This document shows positions 1 to 6,235 of a stretch of 10,673 nucleotides of DNA, piece after piece. Position 1 is the stretch's first letter, and every line of letters begins with the position of its first letter. The stretch is from an uncultured Planctomycetaceae bacterium (GTDB taxonomy: Bacteria > Planctomycetota > Planctomycetia > Pirellulales > UBA1268): positions 1 through 10,673 of the forward strand of contig CAJAYZ010000757.1 in the NCBI GenBank assembly GCA_903949225.1, read 5' to 3'. Both the position numbers and the translations under genes were made by a program. Under the pieces are notes generated by a model that made no database searches, had not been told where the DNA came from, and worked only from the letters and a program-made list of their open reading frames with translations.

Positions 1-16
1 ATGGACAAAGCTCGGC

Positions 17-247
17 ATGAGCGAGTGTCGGGCGGTGACGATCTCCACCGCGGACGGCCAGCGCCGGGTGTGGGAACTCATCGGCGCCGACGGCAGGATC
101 TACGTGTTTGGCTCTGCCCCGGGGCGCGAACTCGAGCGCGAGCCTTCGGCAGCGGCGAAGATCGCCCGCTTGCGAGCGCTCGATGGAACGAGCCCAGAAA
201 CGAACCCAGAGAAGGTCGACCTCCGCGACGCCCCGGCCGGATCCTGA
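17..247 (+). CDS. Small hypothetical protein (76 aa, start uncertain)
   Basis: I do not recognise this gene. The reading frame has a strong G/C bias at third codon positions, like the confirmed genes here, and ends cleanly before a convergent gene, so it is probably real. The product is 76 aa, soluble, with no signal peptide or membrane segment. Its N-terminal half reads as a small beta-rich fold (alternating hydrophobic residues around VTIST, RVWELIG and IYVFG). The C-terminal half is charged and probably helical, then disordered. No good Shine-Dalgarno sequence precedes the ATG at 17, and the frame stays open to the left edge of the window, so the true start may lie outside and this may be the tail of a longer protein. 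The 3' end faces the isochorismatase-family gene across a stem-loop. Confidence 0.5.
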   Translation: MSECRAVTISTADGQRRVWELIGADGRIYVFGSAPGRELEREPSAAAKIARLRALDGTSPETNPEKVDLRDAPAGS

Positions 248-254
248 AGCCGCC

Positions 255-280
255 TGAGCGTCGCTCGAGGACGACGCTCA
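255..280. terminator. Stem-loop between convergent genes
   Basis: A perfect 9-bp inverted repeat (255-263 pairing with 272-280, arms TGAGCGTCG and CGACGCTCA) encloses an 8-nt loop. It sits exactly where the + strand small gene and the - strand hydrolase gene meet, and its right arm includes the hydrolase stop codon. Symmetry and position suit a bidirectional terminator or a 3'-end stabiliser. No T-tract follows on either strand, so it is not a canonical intrinsic terminator. Confidence 0.45.
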
Positions 281-850
281 CGACCGGCCCGTCGTGTCTT
301 CGCCCCCCCTTTCGAGGACGAGCGTGCGAATCTCCCGGAAGGCCGGATGATCGGCCGAGCGGCACCATTCGAAGAGAATCGCCTCGGTCGTCGTCAGGAT
401 CGCCCCGGCACCCTCGAGGCGGCGGAGGGCGACGTCATGATCGATGCGGTGCCTGGAGCTGACGGCATCGACGGCCACGAACACCGTCATCCCGGTGGCG
501 AGGAGATCGAGGACGGTCTGACTGACGCAGACGTGGGTCTCGAGCCCACAGACGACGATCGCGCTGACACCGCTCCCTGCTGCTGCCGCCGCATCGAATC
601 CCGGGCAGCCGGCACAGCTGAACGACAGCTTCTCGTCGGCCGGCGGGAGAAGGGGGCGGAGCCGGGGGGCGGTGGCCCCCAGCCCCTTGGGATATTGCTC
701 GGTGAGGAGACGACGGACCCCGAGGATCTGGGCCGCTGCGGCCAGCCTGGCCACGCGGGCCACGAGCCGCTCGGCCTCAGGGATCACGGCAAGGAGCCGC
801 TCCTGGACGTCGATCACGCACACCAGCGACGTGGCGGGGAAGAGGCGCAT
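278..850 (-). CDS. Isochorismatase-family cysteine hydrolase
   Basis: The product is a 190-aa cytoplasmic hydrolase of the isochorismatase/nicotinamidase superfamily. The catalytic triad is visible: Asp14 in CVIDVQ, Lys74 in DEKLSFS and Cys108 in GLETHVCVSQTV. The segment TEQYPKGLG (50-58) and the GLETHVC context resemble the ISOC1/2-like branch rather than true nicotinamidases or EntB, so the substrate cannot be named; an amide or vinyl-ether hydrolase is expected. Length is normal for a single-domain member. The reading frame stays open far upstream, to about 1741, but family similarity begins at the ATG at 850, which has GGAG 8 nt upstream. The upstream part is a shadow of the gene on the other strand. 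The gene is divergent from the E2-type acyltransferase gene and convergent with the small gene. Confidence 0.93.
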   Translation of the reverse strand: MRLFPATSLVCVIDVQERLLAVIPEAERLVARVARLAAAAQILGVRRLLTEQYPKGLGATAPRLRPLLPPADEKLSFSCAGCPGFDAAAAAGSGVSAIVVCGLETHVCVSQTVLDLLATGMTVFVAVDAVSSRHRIDHDVALRRLEGAGAILTTTEAILFEWCRSADHPAFREIRTLVLERGGEDTTGRS

Positions 851-886
851 GGGAATGGCTCCGGGGGATGGAGGGGAGTGTAGCGG

Positions 887-907
887 CCTGATGGCGTTTC
901 CATCGGG
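887..907 (+). promoter_or_regulatory. Stem-loop 1 in the divergent control region
   Basis: Bases 887-894 pair with 900-907 (8 bp, one G-T wobble) around a 5-nt loop, CGTTT. It directly abuts the stronger stem-loop at 907-935 within the 177-bp region between the divergent hydrolase and acyltransferase genes. It could be part of a structured leader of the acyltransferase mRNA or an operator-type dyad. No clear -35/-10 pair is visible in this region. Confidence 0.3.
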
Positions 908-935
908 GGGGCAAGCGTCCGACCGACTTGCCCCC
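907..935 (+). promoter_or_regulatory. Strong GC-rich stem-loop 2 in the divergent control region
   Basis: A perfect 9-bp inverted repeat (907-915 GGGGGCAAG, 927-935 CTTGCCCCC) encloses an 11-nt loop. It lies 92 nt upstream of the acyltransferase start and 56 nt upstream of the hydrolase start. There is no T-tract, so it is more likely a regulatory dyad, a leader structure or a leftover terminator than an active intrinsic terminator. Confidence 0.4.
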
Positions 936-1014
936 GGAGGGGATGATCGGCTATTTCCCTTCCCACGCTGCCGCGGTGTTGGCCGACAGACGCCTTCCCG
1001 GCAGCGGACGGCGC

Positions 1015-1020
1015 GGAGGG
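1015..1020 (+). promoter_or_regulatory. Ribosome binding site (GGAGGG)
   Basis: GGAGGG lies 7 nt before the ATG at 1028 and fixes the start of the acyltransferase gene. It is one of the best Shine-Dalgarno matches in the window. Confidence 0.75.
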
Positions 1021-1027
1021 CTGTGGC

Positions 1028-1858
1028 ATGGCGGATGCGACGATGCGGATCACCACCCGACGGCTCGACGGCCAGCGCCGGCTCGTCAGCGACATCGTCC
1101 GCCTCTCCAACCGGGTGCCGATCTTCCCGGTCGATCGGATCATGGCGCTCTCCGAGCTCGAGGCGGTCCGCCGGGAGGCGCTGCCGAGGATCGGGTGGTC
1201 GGCGGTGTTCATGAAGGCCTATGCGATCGTCGCCCGCGACCGGCCGGCGCTGCGAAGCTGGTATGTGCCGTGGCGAATCCTCACGCCGTGGCGCCGGCCA
1301 CGTTGGGCGACAAGCCCGGTGAGCGTGGCTTCCCTGGCGATCAGCCGGCCACGCGATCCAAACGGGCCCCACGCCGATCCAGCCGATGTCGCCCTCGATC
1401 CCGAGGCGCTGTGGTGGGCCCGGCTGCGGGAGCCCGACAACCGTCCGCTCACCGAGCTCCAGGCGGCGATCCACCGCCATGCCACGGCGCCGGTCGAGGA
1501 GGTCTTTGCCCGGCAACTCGAGCTTGTCGGTGTGCCTGGCCCGCTCCGCCGCCTCATCCTCCGCTGGAATGCCCACGCTCCATCGGTGAAGCGCGCCCTC
1601 CGCGTCGGGACGTTCAGCCTCTCGACGCTGGCCGGCGAAGGGGCCGCCAACCGCATGCACCCCACCTTCCTGACCACGAGCCTCACCTGGACTCCGCTCG
1701 ATGAGCGCGGGCGGATGACCGTCACGCTTCTGGCCGATCACCGCCTCCTCGACGGCGTCCCCGTTGCCCGGGCGCTCTCTGCCCTCGAGGAGACGCTCAA
1801 CGGGCCGATCCGCGCGGAGCTCGCCGCGCTTTCCGGCACCGGGCCGTCAGCCCGATGA
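1028..1858 (+). CDS. Stand-alone 2-oxoacid dehydrogenase E2-type acyltransferase domain
   Basis: The product is a 276-aa protein of the chloramphenicol acetyltransferase-like fold found in the catalytic domain of dihydrolipoamide acyltransferases. The C-terminal signature DHRLLDG (237-243) carries the presumed catalytic His238 and Asp242 and is followed by the usual closing helix, ending ALEETLNGPI. A further family-like stretch is RVGTFSLST (192-200). There is no lipoyl domain, no peripheral-subunit-binding domain and no E1/E3 gene nearby, so it is unlikely to be a working core of a dehydrogenase complex. It belongs to the short 'E2 subunit' group often annotated in planctomycetes and proteobacteria, whose acyl donor and acceptor are not established as far as I know. 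No signal peptide is seen. The start is supported by GGAGGG. The 3' end overlaps the convergent tsaE by 12 nt. Confidence 0.82.
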   Translation: MADATMRITTRRLDGQRRLVSDIVRLSNRVPIFPVDRIMALSELEAVRREALPRIGWSAVFMKAYAIVARDRPALRSWYVPWRILTPWRRPRWATSPVSVASLAISRPRDPNGPHADPADVALDPEALWWARLREPDNRPLTELQAAIHRHATAPVEEVFARQLELVGVPGPLRRLILRWNAHAPSVKRALRVGTFSLSTLAGEGAANRMHPTFLTTSLTWTPLDERGRMTVTLLADHRLLDGVPVARALSALEETLNGPIRAELAALSGTGPSAR

Positions 1859-2374
1859 GGCCCCGGGGAGTGCGCGGAGCGCGGTGAGGAGCGGCGCGAA
1901 GGCCGTGCCCTGGCCGGTGAACGACGCCCGCCTGGCCGTCTCCGATTCGACCTCGAGAAGGATGTCGAGCCGGTCGGCAGGGAGGGCAGGCTTGATCCGC
2001 ACGCTCCATTCCGCGGCCACCCAGCCCGGTGCCGCGGTCAGCTCCTCCCAGCCGAGTTCGAACAGATCGTCGCAGCTGGCGAGCCGGTAGAGATCGGCAT
2101 GGACGAGCCTTTCGGCCCGATGACCGTCGGGGAGAGGATGGACGTGGACCAGCCCGAACGTCGGGCTGACGACTTCTGCCGGGTCGATGCCGGCCGCGGC
2201 AGCGAGTGCCTTGACGAACGTCGTCTTGCCGGCGCCGAGGTCGCCATCGAGGGCTAGGAAGGCGTGTGCGGGGAGCGTGGCGGCAAGGGCTCTGGCGAGG
2301 GGGCCGAGCGCTGCTTCGTCGGCGATCGTCACGATCACCGTGGCCGCGGTGGGGGATGGATCACGTCCCGTCAT
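1847..2374 (-). CDS. tsaE: tRNA threonylcarbamoyladenosine biosynthesis ATPase TsaE
   Basis: The product is a 175-aa P-loop ATPase that works with TsaB and TsaD to transfer threonylcarbamoyl to A37 of ANN-decoding tRNAs in the cytoplasm (t6A synthesis). Family motifs occur in order: Walker A GDLGAGKT (44-51), the switch-like VVSPTF (68-73), HADLYRL (92-98), GWEEL (108-112), and EWSVR, which corresponds to the usual EWxxR near the end of the fold. Length is normal. An upstream in-frame start exists at 2431 inside thiL, but the ATG at 2374 gives the expected N-terminus and has an AAGGGATGG-like ribosome site. The gene overlaps the end of thiL by 14 nt, so translational coupling in the protease-thiL-tsaE operon is likely. 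tsaB and tsaD are not in the window. Confidence 0.93.
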   Translation of the reverse strand: MTGRDPSPTAATVIVTIADEAALGPLARALAATLPAHAFLALDGDLGAGKTTFVKALAAAAGIDPAEVVSPTFGLVHVHPLPDGHRAERLVHADLYRLASCDDLFELGWEELTAAPGWVAAEWSVRIKPALPADRLDILLEVESETARRASFTGQGTAFAPLLTALRALPGASSG

Positions 2375-3290
2375 GGAGCCATCCCTTCGGCTGCAGCGGC
2401 TCGATGGCGCCATCGGCAGTCCGGGCAACAAGGCCCTCCCCGGCCGTCACCTCTCCGAAGATCACCGGCATGACGCCGATCGGCGGATCGATGACCAGCG
2501 CCAGGGCAGCGGCGGGGGGCAGGGCGAGGAGCAACTCGAAATCCTCGCCGTCACTGAGGGCATGGTCGAGCGGGCTTGTGCCATCGGCGTCGAGCCGACT
2601 GCGGCGGACGGCGTCGGGATGGATCGGCACGCGGGACAGGTCGACGATGCCGCGGGTGGCGCTGGCATGCATCAGCCGCGCCAGATCGAGCGACAGCCCG
2701 TCGCTGATGTCGATCGCGGCGTGGACGGGGAAGCGGGCAGCGATCTCGAGGGCCTCGCGGCAGCGTGGCTCGACATCGAGGTGGCGGCCGAGGAGGCTCC
2801 CGCCACACGCCCCGGTGACGACGAGGAGATCGCCGGGCCTGGCACCATCGCGGCGCCAGGCTGCCCCGGGAGGAACGCTGCCGATCGCCGTGACGCTGAT
2901 CACGAGCGGGCCGTCCCAGGTGTTTGTGTCGCCGCCGGCGATCGTCACCCCGAACCGGGCCGCAAGGGGGGCAAGGCCGGCGAAGAGCCCCGCGCCGATC
3001 TCCGCGGCGCCCAAGCGCGGCAGCGCGACGGCCACGACCGCTGCCTCAGGGCGGGCGCCCATGGCGGCTAAGTCGCTGAGATTGACCGCCAGAGCCTTGT
3101 GGCCGACGCGCTCGGGGGTCGTGTCGCCGCCGAGGAGGAAGTCGACCCCTTCCGTGAGGAGATCGACCGTCACGACCGTGCGGCGGCCGGCAGGGGGACG
3201 GAGCACGGCGGCATCGTCCCCCGGCGGAACCTCGAGCCGAGGATCGCGGGGGAGACGGGCGAGTAGCCAGTCGACAAACTGCGCTTCCAA
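2361..3290 (-). CDS. thiL: Thiamine-monophosphate kinase ThiL
   Basis: The product is a 309-aa cytoplasmic kinase that phosphorylates thiamine monophosphate to thiamine diphosphate with ATP, the last step of cofactor synthesis. It has the PurM-like fold and the ThiL motifs: GDDAAVL (24-30), TVDLLTEGVDF (41-51), NLSDLAAMGA (70-79), GGDTN (119-123), VTGACGGSLLG (158-168), DISDGLSLDL (194-203) and SDGEDFELL (246-254). Mg2+ and phosphate-binding acidic residues are intact. The start codon at 3290 is TTG; no ATG or GTG occurs in frame close by. Only a weak GGA precedes it, so initiation may be modest. The frame is open back through the 53-nt gap to the protease gene. It overlaps tsaE by 14 nt and is probably cotranscribed with both neighbours. 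Confidence 0.95.
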   Translation of the reverse strand: MEAQFVDWLLARLPRDPRLEVPPGDDAAVLRPPAGRRTVVTVDLLTEGVDFLLGGDTTPERVGHKALAVNLSDLAAMGARPEAAVVAVALPRLGAAEIGAGLFAGLAPLAARFGVTIAGGDTNTWDGPLVISVTAIGSVPPGAAWRRDGARPGDLLVVTGACGGSLLGRHLDVEPRCREALEIAARFPVHAAIDISDGLSLDLARLMHASATRGIVDLSRVPIHPDAVRRSRLDADGTSPLDHALSDGEDFELLLALPPAAALALVIDPPIGVMPVIFGEVTAGEGLVARTADGAIEPLQPKGWLHDGT

Positions 3291-3311
3291 GGGAGCGGCA
3301 TCCGGGGGAGT

Positions 3312-3332
3312 GGAGCCTCGATTGTAGGCTCC
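3312..3332 (-). promoter_or_regulatory. Intercistronic stem-loop between protease gene and thiL
   Basis: A perfect 7-bp inverted repeat (GGAGCCT at 3312-3318, AGGCTCC at 3326-3332) with a 7-nt loop fills the middle of the 53-nt gap between the protease stop and the TTG start of thiL. On the - strand there is no following T-run, so a strong intrinsic terminator is unlikely. An attenuating or mRNA-processing hairpin that sets different levels for the protease and the two housekeeping enzymes is plausible. It does not resemble a TPP riboswitch. Confidence 0.4.
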
Positions 3333-3343
3333 CTGCCAGATTG

Positions 3344-4660
3344 TCAGCGCCGGATCGTGTCGCTCGTGAGATGGCCGAAGAGCGTTTCACGGCCACGAAG
3401 GACGTAGAACTTCAGCTGTCCGAGGTTGTCCTCGCGGGCCTTGTCGAGGACGTAGACAATGTTGTCGGGGGAGATCGTCTCCCAGACGTGAAGCCCGACG
3501 AGGATGTCCCCCTCGCGGATCCCCTGGTCGCCGGCGGGGCCACCGCTGCGGACCGACGTGACAAGGAGGCCGCCCCGGTAGCGCGACTGGAGTCGCTGCA
3601 CCTTGGCCGCGGCCATCGGTTCGATTTTCAGGCCGAGCTCGTGCCAGCAGCGCTCCCCCTGGCCCATCGCCTGGGGGCGGGCGGCGGCGAGCGGGACCTC
3701 GATCTTCGTCTCCTCGCCACCCCGATTGACGCTCACGAGGACGCTGTCGCCCGCCTTGCGCCCGAGCATCGCCCGCTCGACGTCGAGCTGCGAGCTCACC
3801 GCGACGTCGGCGATCTGCGTGATCACGTCGCCGGCCCGGACGCCGGCCGATTCCGCCGGGCTCTCGCGGTGAACCGTCTCGACAACGAGGCCCGGCGAGG
3901 TCCCCTGCTTGCCGACGATGCCGTGCCAGGTCTTGTCGATCCGTTCCGACGAGATCAGCTCCGTGACGATCACCATCGCCCGGTCGATCGGGATCGCGAA
4001 GCCGATCCCCTGGGCACCGGCGCGGACGGCGACGTTGATGCCGATCATCTCGCCGTCGATGTTGAGGAGGGGGCCGCCGGAGTTGCCGGGGTTGATGCTG
4101 GCGTCGGTTTGGATGAGGTCATCGTAGCGCTGCGTGCGGCTCACCTCGACGCTGCGGTGGAGGGCCGAGACGATGCCGCGGGTGACGGTGTGCTCGTAGC
4201 CGAAGGCGTTGCCGAGGGCGAGCACCGTCTCGCCGATCATCAGATCGCTCGACGTCCCGACGTCGATCACCGGGAGGCTCGCCTCGGCGGGGATCTTGAT
4301 GACGGCCAAGTCGGTCCGCGGGTCGTGCGAGAGGAGTGTCGCCGTCGTCGTCCGGCCGGAGGCGAGGGTGACCTCGATCCGCCTCACCCCTTCGACGACG
4401 TGGTAGTTGGTGACGATGTAGCCGCGGGGATCGATGATCACCCCGGTGCCCATGCCGTTGACGCGCCGCAGTTCGCCGCCGGCCTCTTCATCGGTGTTGG
4501 CGATGAGCTTCTGGCCGTGGATGTTGACGACCGAATCGCGGGCCTTCTCGATGGCCTGGACGATGGCGGTGCGGCGCGTCTCACCAGCTTGGGCGGGTCG
4601 GGCCATCGGGGCCGACAGGACCATGGCCACGATCGGCAGGGCAACCCACGGACACCGCAT
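3344..4660 (-). CDS. Secreted HtrA/DegP-type serine protease with two PDZ domains
   Basis: The product is a 438-aa envelope protease/chaperone of the trypsin-like HtrA family. A signal peptide is clear: hydrophobic residues 6-19 and a likely signal peptidase I site after AQA (25). The protease domain (about 30-235) has the full triad: His87 in TNYHVVEG, Asp117 in RTDLAVIKI and Ser194 in NPGNSGGPL, with the typical TDASINPGNSGG context. PDZ1 covers about 245-325 (SPAESAGVRAGDVI). A second PDZ-like domain covers about 340-425 and ends in LKFYVLRGRETLFGHL, a style I associate with planctomycete HtrA proteins. Mature substrates would be misfolded exported proteins. It is the first gene of a probable operon with thiL and tsaE. 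The start at 4660 has GGAG about 11 nt upstream and gives a proper signal peptide. Confidence 0.94.
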   Translation of the reverse strand: MRCPWVALPIVAMVLSAPMARPAQAGETRRTAIVQAIEKARDSVVNIHGQKLIANTDEEAGGELRRVNGMGTGVIIDPRGYIVTNYHVVEGVRRIEVTLASGRTTTATLLSHDPRTDLAVIKIPAEASLPVIDVGTSSDLMIGETVLALGNAFGYEHTVTRGIVSALHRSVEVSRTQRYDDLIQTDASINPGNSGGPLLNIDGEMIGINVAVRAGAQGIGFAIPIDRAMVIVTELISSERIDKTWHGIVGKQGTSPGLVVETVHRESPAESAGVRAGDVITQIADVAVSSQLDVERAMLGRKAGDSVLVSVNRGGEETKIEVPLAAARPQAMGQGERCWHELGLKIEPMAAAKVQRLQSRYRGGLLVTSVRSGGPAGDQGIREGDILVGLHVWETISPDNIVYVLDKAREDNLGQLKFYVLRGRETLFGHLTSDTIRR

Positions 4661-4917
4661 GGTGGACTCTGCTCCGGCCCGCTCGCTCGCACGAACCGGT
4701 GCGTCATCCGCATCCCTGCGGCGACCCCGGCCTCAAGGATGATCGGATGTGGCCGGTGGACGATTGACCCGCGCACCCGTTTGACGGCACACCTTTCCCA
4801 GTTCGCACCCCGCGGTGGGGGCGATGCCGGTTTCGGGGGGATTGTTCCGGGGACAACCGTGCGACTGAGATTGGGTCAAGGAGCCGGCCGACAGCGGGGC
4901 CAGCCTCGACGCGCGCG
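4661..4917 (-). promoter_or_regulatory. Non-coding leader region upstream of the HtrA-type protease operon
   Basis: This 257-nt gap should hold the promoter of the protease-thiL-tsaE operon. I see no convincing sigma-70 -35/-10 pair. It contains a 15-bp imperfect dyad at 4842-4856 (TTGTTCC-G-GGGACAA, one mismatch). Read on the - strand, that dyad includes GGAAC followed 19 nt later by TC, loosely like an extracytoplasmic sigma promoter. This promoter reading is weak and inferred only from resemblance. The right end holds the 3' hairpin of the upstream gene. Confidence 0.35.
4882..4905 (-). terminator. Terminator-like hairpin after the Gfo/Idh/MocA-like gene
   Basis: On the - strand, GGCTGGCC (4905-4898) can pair with GGCCGGCT (4889-4882) over 8 bp with two G-U wobbles and an 8-nt loop, starting 12 nt after the stop codon. 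A 12-bp GC palindrome (4908-4919) overlaps the stop codon itself. There is no T-tract; a Rho-type or weak intrinsic terminator is possible. Confidence 0.35.
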
Positions 4918-6174
4918 TCAAGATTTGCCGGGCTTATCGGGCTTGCCAGGCTTGCCGGCGTCGCCGTCGGCGAGGGATGCCGGTGAGCGGGGCGCCGGAG
5001 CGATCAGGGCGGGAAGGAACTGGAGGAGCAGAAAGAGCCCCATGGCGACAAGGACGACCATCGGCCACAGGCCTGCGAGCCGCTCGCCGAACTCCCAGCC
5101 CGTCTGCTTGGCGATCCCACCGAGGAGCGTGGCGCAGACGATCACCGCCAGGGCGAGGAGGACGATGCCGCAGCCGAGCGAAGCCATCGTTCCTTTGAAG
5201 GTGCCAATCTCGGTGAACTCTTCCTGATGGAGATCGATCCCGCGCCCCTTCGTCAGGCTCCTCGGCACCGTCTCGGCAAGCTCCACGCCCCTGGCTGCGT
5301 CGTCCCAGGAGGCCGCCGGAGGATCCTCGTTCCCGATGCGCCCCGCGATCGCTGCGCGGAGCACTTCCAGGATCGCGCCGCCCCGATCGAACGACGAATC
5401 TTCTGTCCCCTCAGGCCCCACCCACCGCCATGCTTTGGCGCTGACGCTTCGTCCTTCCTGATCGGCAGGCTCCGCCGGGACTTCCACGCGCACGGTGCCA
5501 TCGGTGGCGACGACGGTGATCGTTAGGCCGGGCTCGTCGGCGCGAACCACCTGCCAGCGGACCGGCGGCCGCGACGGGCAGGTGAGGCCGATGGCGAGGG
5601 TCGACCAGGCCGCGTCCCCTTCCGGAGCCCCGAGGGTGGAGAGCCGCGTCGGGGCGCCTGCGAGGACGCGGATCAAATCGCTGTCGCGGCAGAAGGCGCG
5701 GAGGACGTCGTCCTTCGAGCGCCCCACGAGGCGGTGTTCGAAGTTGATCGTCTCGATGCTGGCCGATGGCAGCCGGATCTCGATCCAGTTTCGCAGGCGG
5801 GCCATGAAGGGATGGAGCCGGTCGGGGAGGATCGGCACGAGGACGGCGCCCGAATCGCGGCGGATCATGTCGAGCTCGTAGGCGTAGAGCATCGACAGAT
5901 CGAGCGGCTGCGAGAGGATCAGCGGCCGGCCGGCCTGAACGAGCTTGCGGACCACTTCGGCCCGATCGTCGCTCCAATCCGAGGAGGCGACGAGGACGGC
6001 GTCGCAGGTGGAGGGATCGAGGAGGTGTTCCCAGGAGACCGACCGCGGGAAAGGCTCGAGCGGGGCGACTCCCGCTGGTAGGTCGCAGGCGACGGGGATG
6101 CGGACGCCACCGCGGAGAGCGGCGGCGGCGACGGTGGCAGTCGAGGGGTCGATTCCGAGCAGGCCGAGGTTCAT
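4918..6174 (-). CDS. Gfo/Idh/MocA-like Rossmann protein with two C-terminal membrane helices
   Basis: The product is 418 aa. Residues 1-130 look like the N-terminal Rossmann domain of Gfo/Idh/MocA oxidoreductases: a start like NLGLLGID, CDAVLVASS (57-65) where DAVxIATP is usual, AGRPLILSQP (81-90) where AGKHVxxEKP is usual, then LHPFMARLRNWI. The glycine-rich nucleotide loop is replaced by GIDPST, and the Glu-Lys of the catalytic EKP by Ser-Gln, so redox activity is doubtful. A middle beta-rich domain (about 135-235) follows, then a linker (ELAETVPRSLTKGRGIDLH), two membrane helices (about 331-354 and 369-393) and a GKP-repeat tail. I recall similar membrane-tailed proteins in planctomycetes; their role is unknown to me. 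The ATG at 6174 matches the family N-terminus; the frame upstream of it is shadow. The gene is divergent from cinA. Confidence 0.75.
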   Translation of the reverse strand: MNLGLLGIDPSTATVAAAALRGGVRIPVACDLPAGVAPLEPFPRSVSWEHLLDPSTCDAVLVASSDWSDDRAEVVRKLVQAGRPLILSQPLDLSMLYAYELDMIRRDSGAVLVPILPDRLHPFMARLRNWIEIRLPSASIETINFEHRLVGRSKDDVLRAFCRDSDLIRVLAGAPTRLSTLGAPEGDAAWSTLAIGLTCPSRPPVRWQVVRADEPGLTITVVATDGTVRVEVPAEPADQEGRSVSAKAWRWVGPEGTEDSSFDRGGAILEVLRAAIAGRIGNEDPPAASWDDAARGVELAETVPRSLTKGRGIDLHQEEFTEIGTFKGTMASLGCGIVLLALAVIVCATLLGGIAKQTGWEFGERLAGLWPMVVLVAMGLFLLLQFLPALIAPAPRSPASLADGDAGKPGKPDKPGKS

Positions 6175-6185
6175 CGTTGCAATTG

Positions 6186-6202
6186 TTCCCCGCACCGGGG
6201 AA
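6186..6202. promoter_or_regulatory. Dyad in the divergent promoter region of the oxidoreductase-like gene and cinA
   Basis: A 6-bp inverted repeat (TTCCCC 6186-6191, GGGGAA 6197-6202) with a 5-nt spacer lies within the 61 nt between the two divergent starts. Read on the - strand, the GGGGAA arm ending at 6186 can also serve as the ribosome site for the ATG at 6174 (11-nt spacing). It could be a shared operator; no clear promoter boxes are visible. Confidence 0.3.
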
Positions 6203-6235
6203 AGTGACCAGTGGTGAATCGTTCCGCGGCCGGAG

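Noticed and set aside
1..462. A 153-codon + strand frame from the first base
   Set aside because: It overlaps the small gene and the hydrolase gene in the wrong frames and is dominated by Arg/Pro/Gly.
928..1704. A 258-codon + strand frame starting in the leader of the acyltransferase gene, including an ATG at 943 after GGAGG
   Set aside because: The GGAGG-ATG looks tempting, but the frame overlaps the acyltransferase gene out of frame, is Arg/Pro/Ala-rich and shows no domain.
851..1741. N-terminal extension of the isochorismatase-family frame
   Set aside because: The extra part is antisense to the acyltransferase gene and unrelated to the family. Similarity begins at the ATG at 850.
1847..1858. 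12-nt overlap of the 3' ends of the acyltransferase gene and tsaE
   Set aside because: Short convergent overlaps are common in compact genomes and need no special explanation.
2187..3327. Open frames of 294 and 353 codons on the + strand
   Set aside because: Both are antisense to thiL and tsaE, whose motifs are complete.
4918..4962. Short GCTTGCC-like repeats
   Set aside because: They encode the GKP-repeat tail of the Gfo/Idh/MocA-like protein; low-complexity coding, not a CRISPR or mobile repeat.
3341..5227. A 628-codon open frame on the + strand
   Set aside because: It lies antisense to the HtrA-type protease gene, and its composition (runs of Asp, His, Arg and Ala, no domain) is the usual mirror image of a GC-rich coding strand. 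The protease has full catalytic motifs.
4841..6189. The octamer ATTGTTCC shared by the leaders at 4841-4848 and 6182-6189
   Set aside because: One shared octamer in two gaps is weak evidence, and at the second site it is too close to the start codon to act as the same kind of promoter element.
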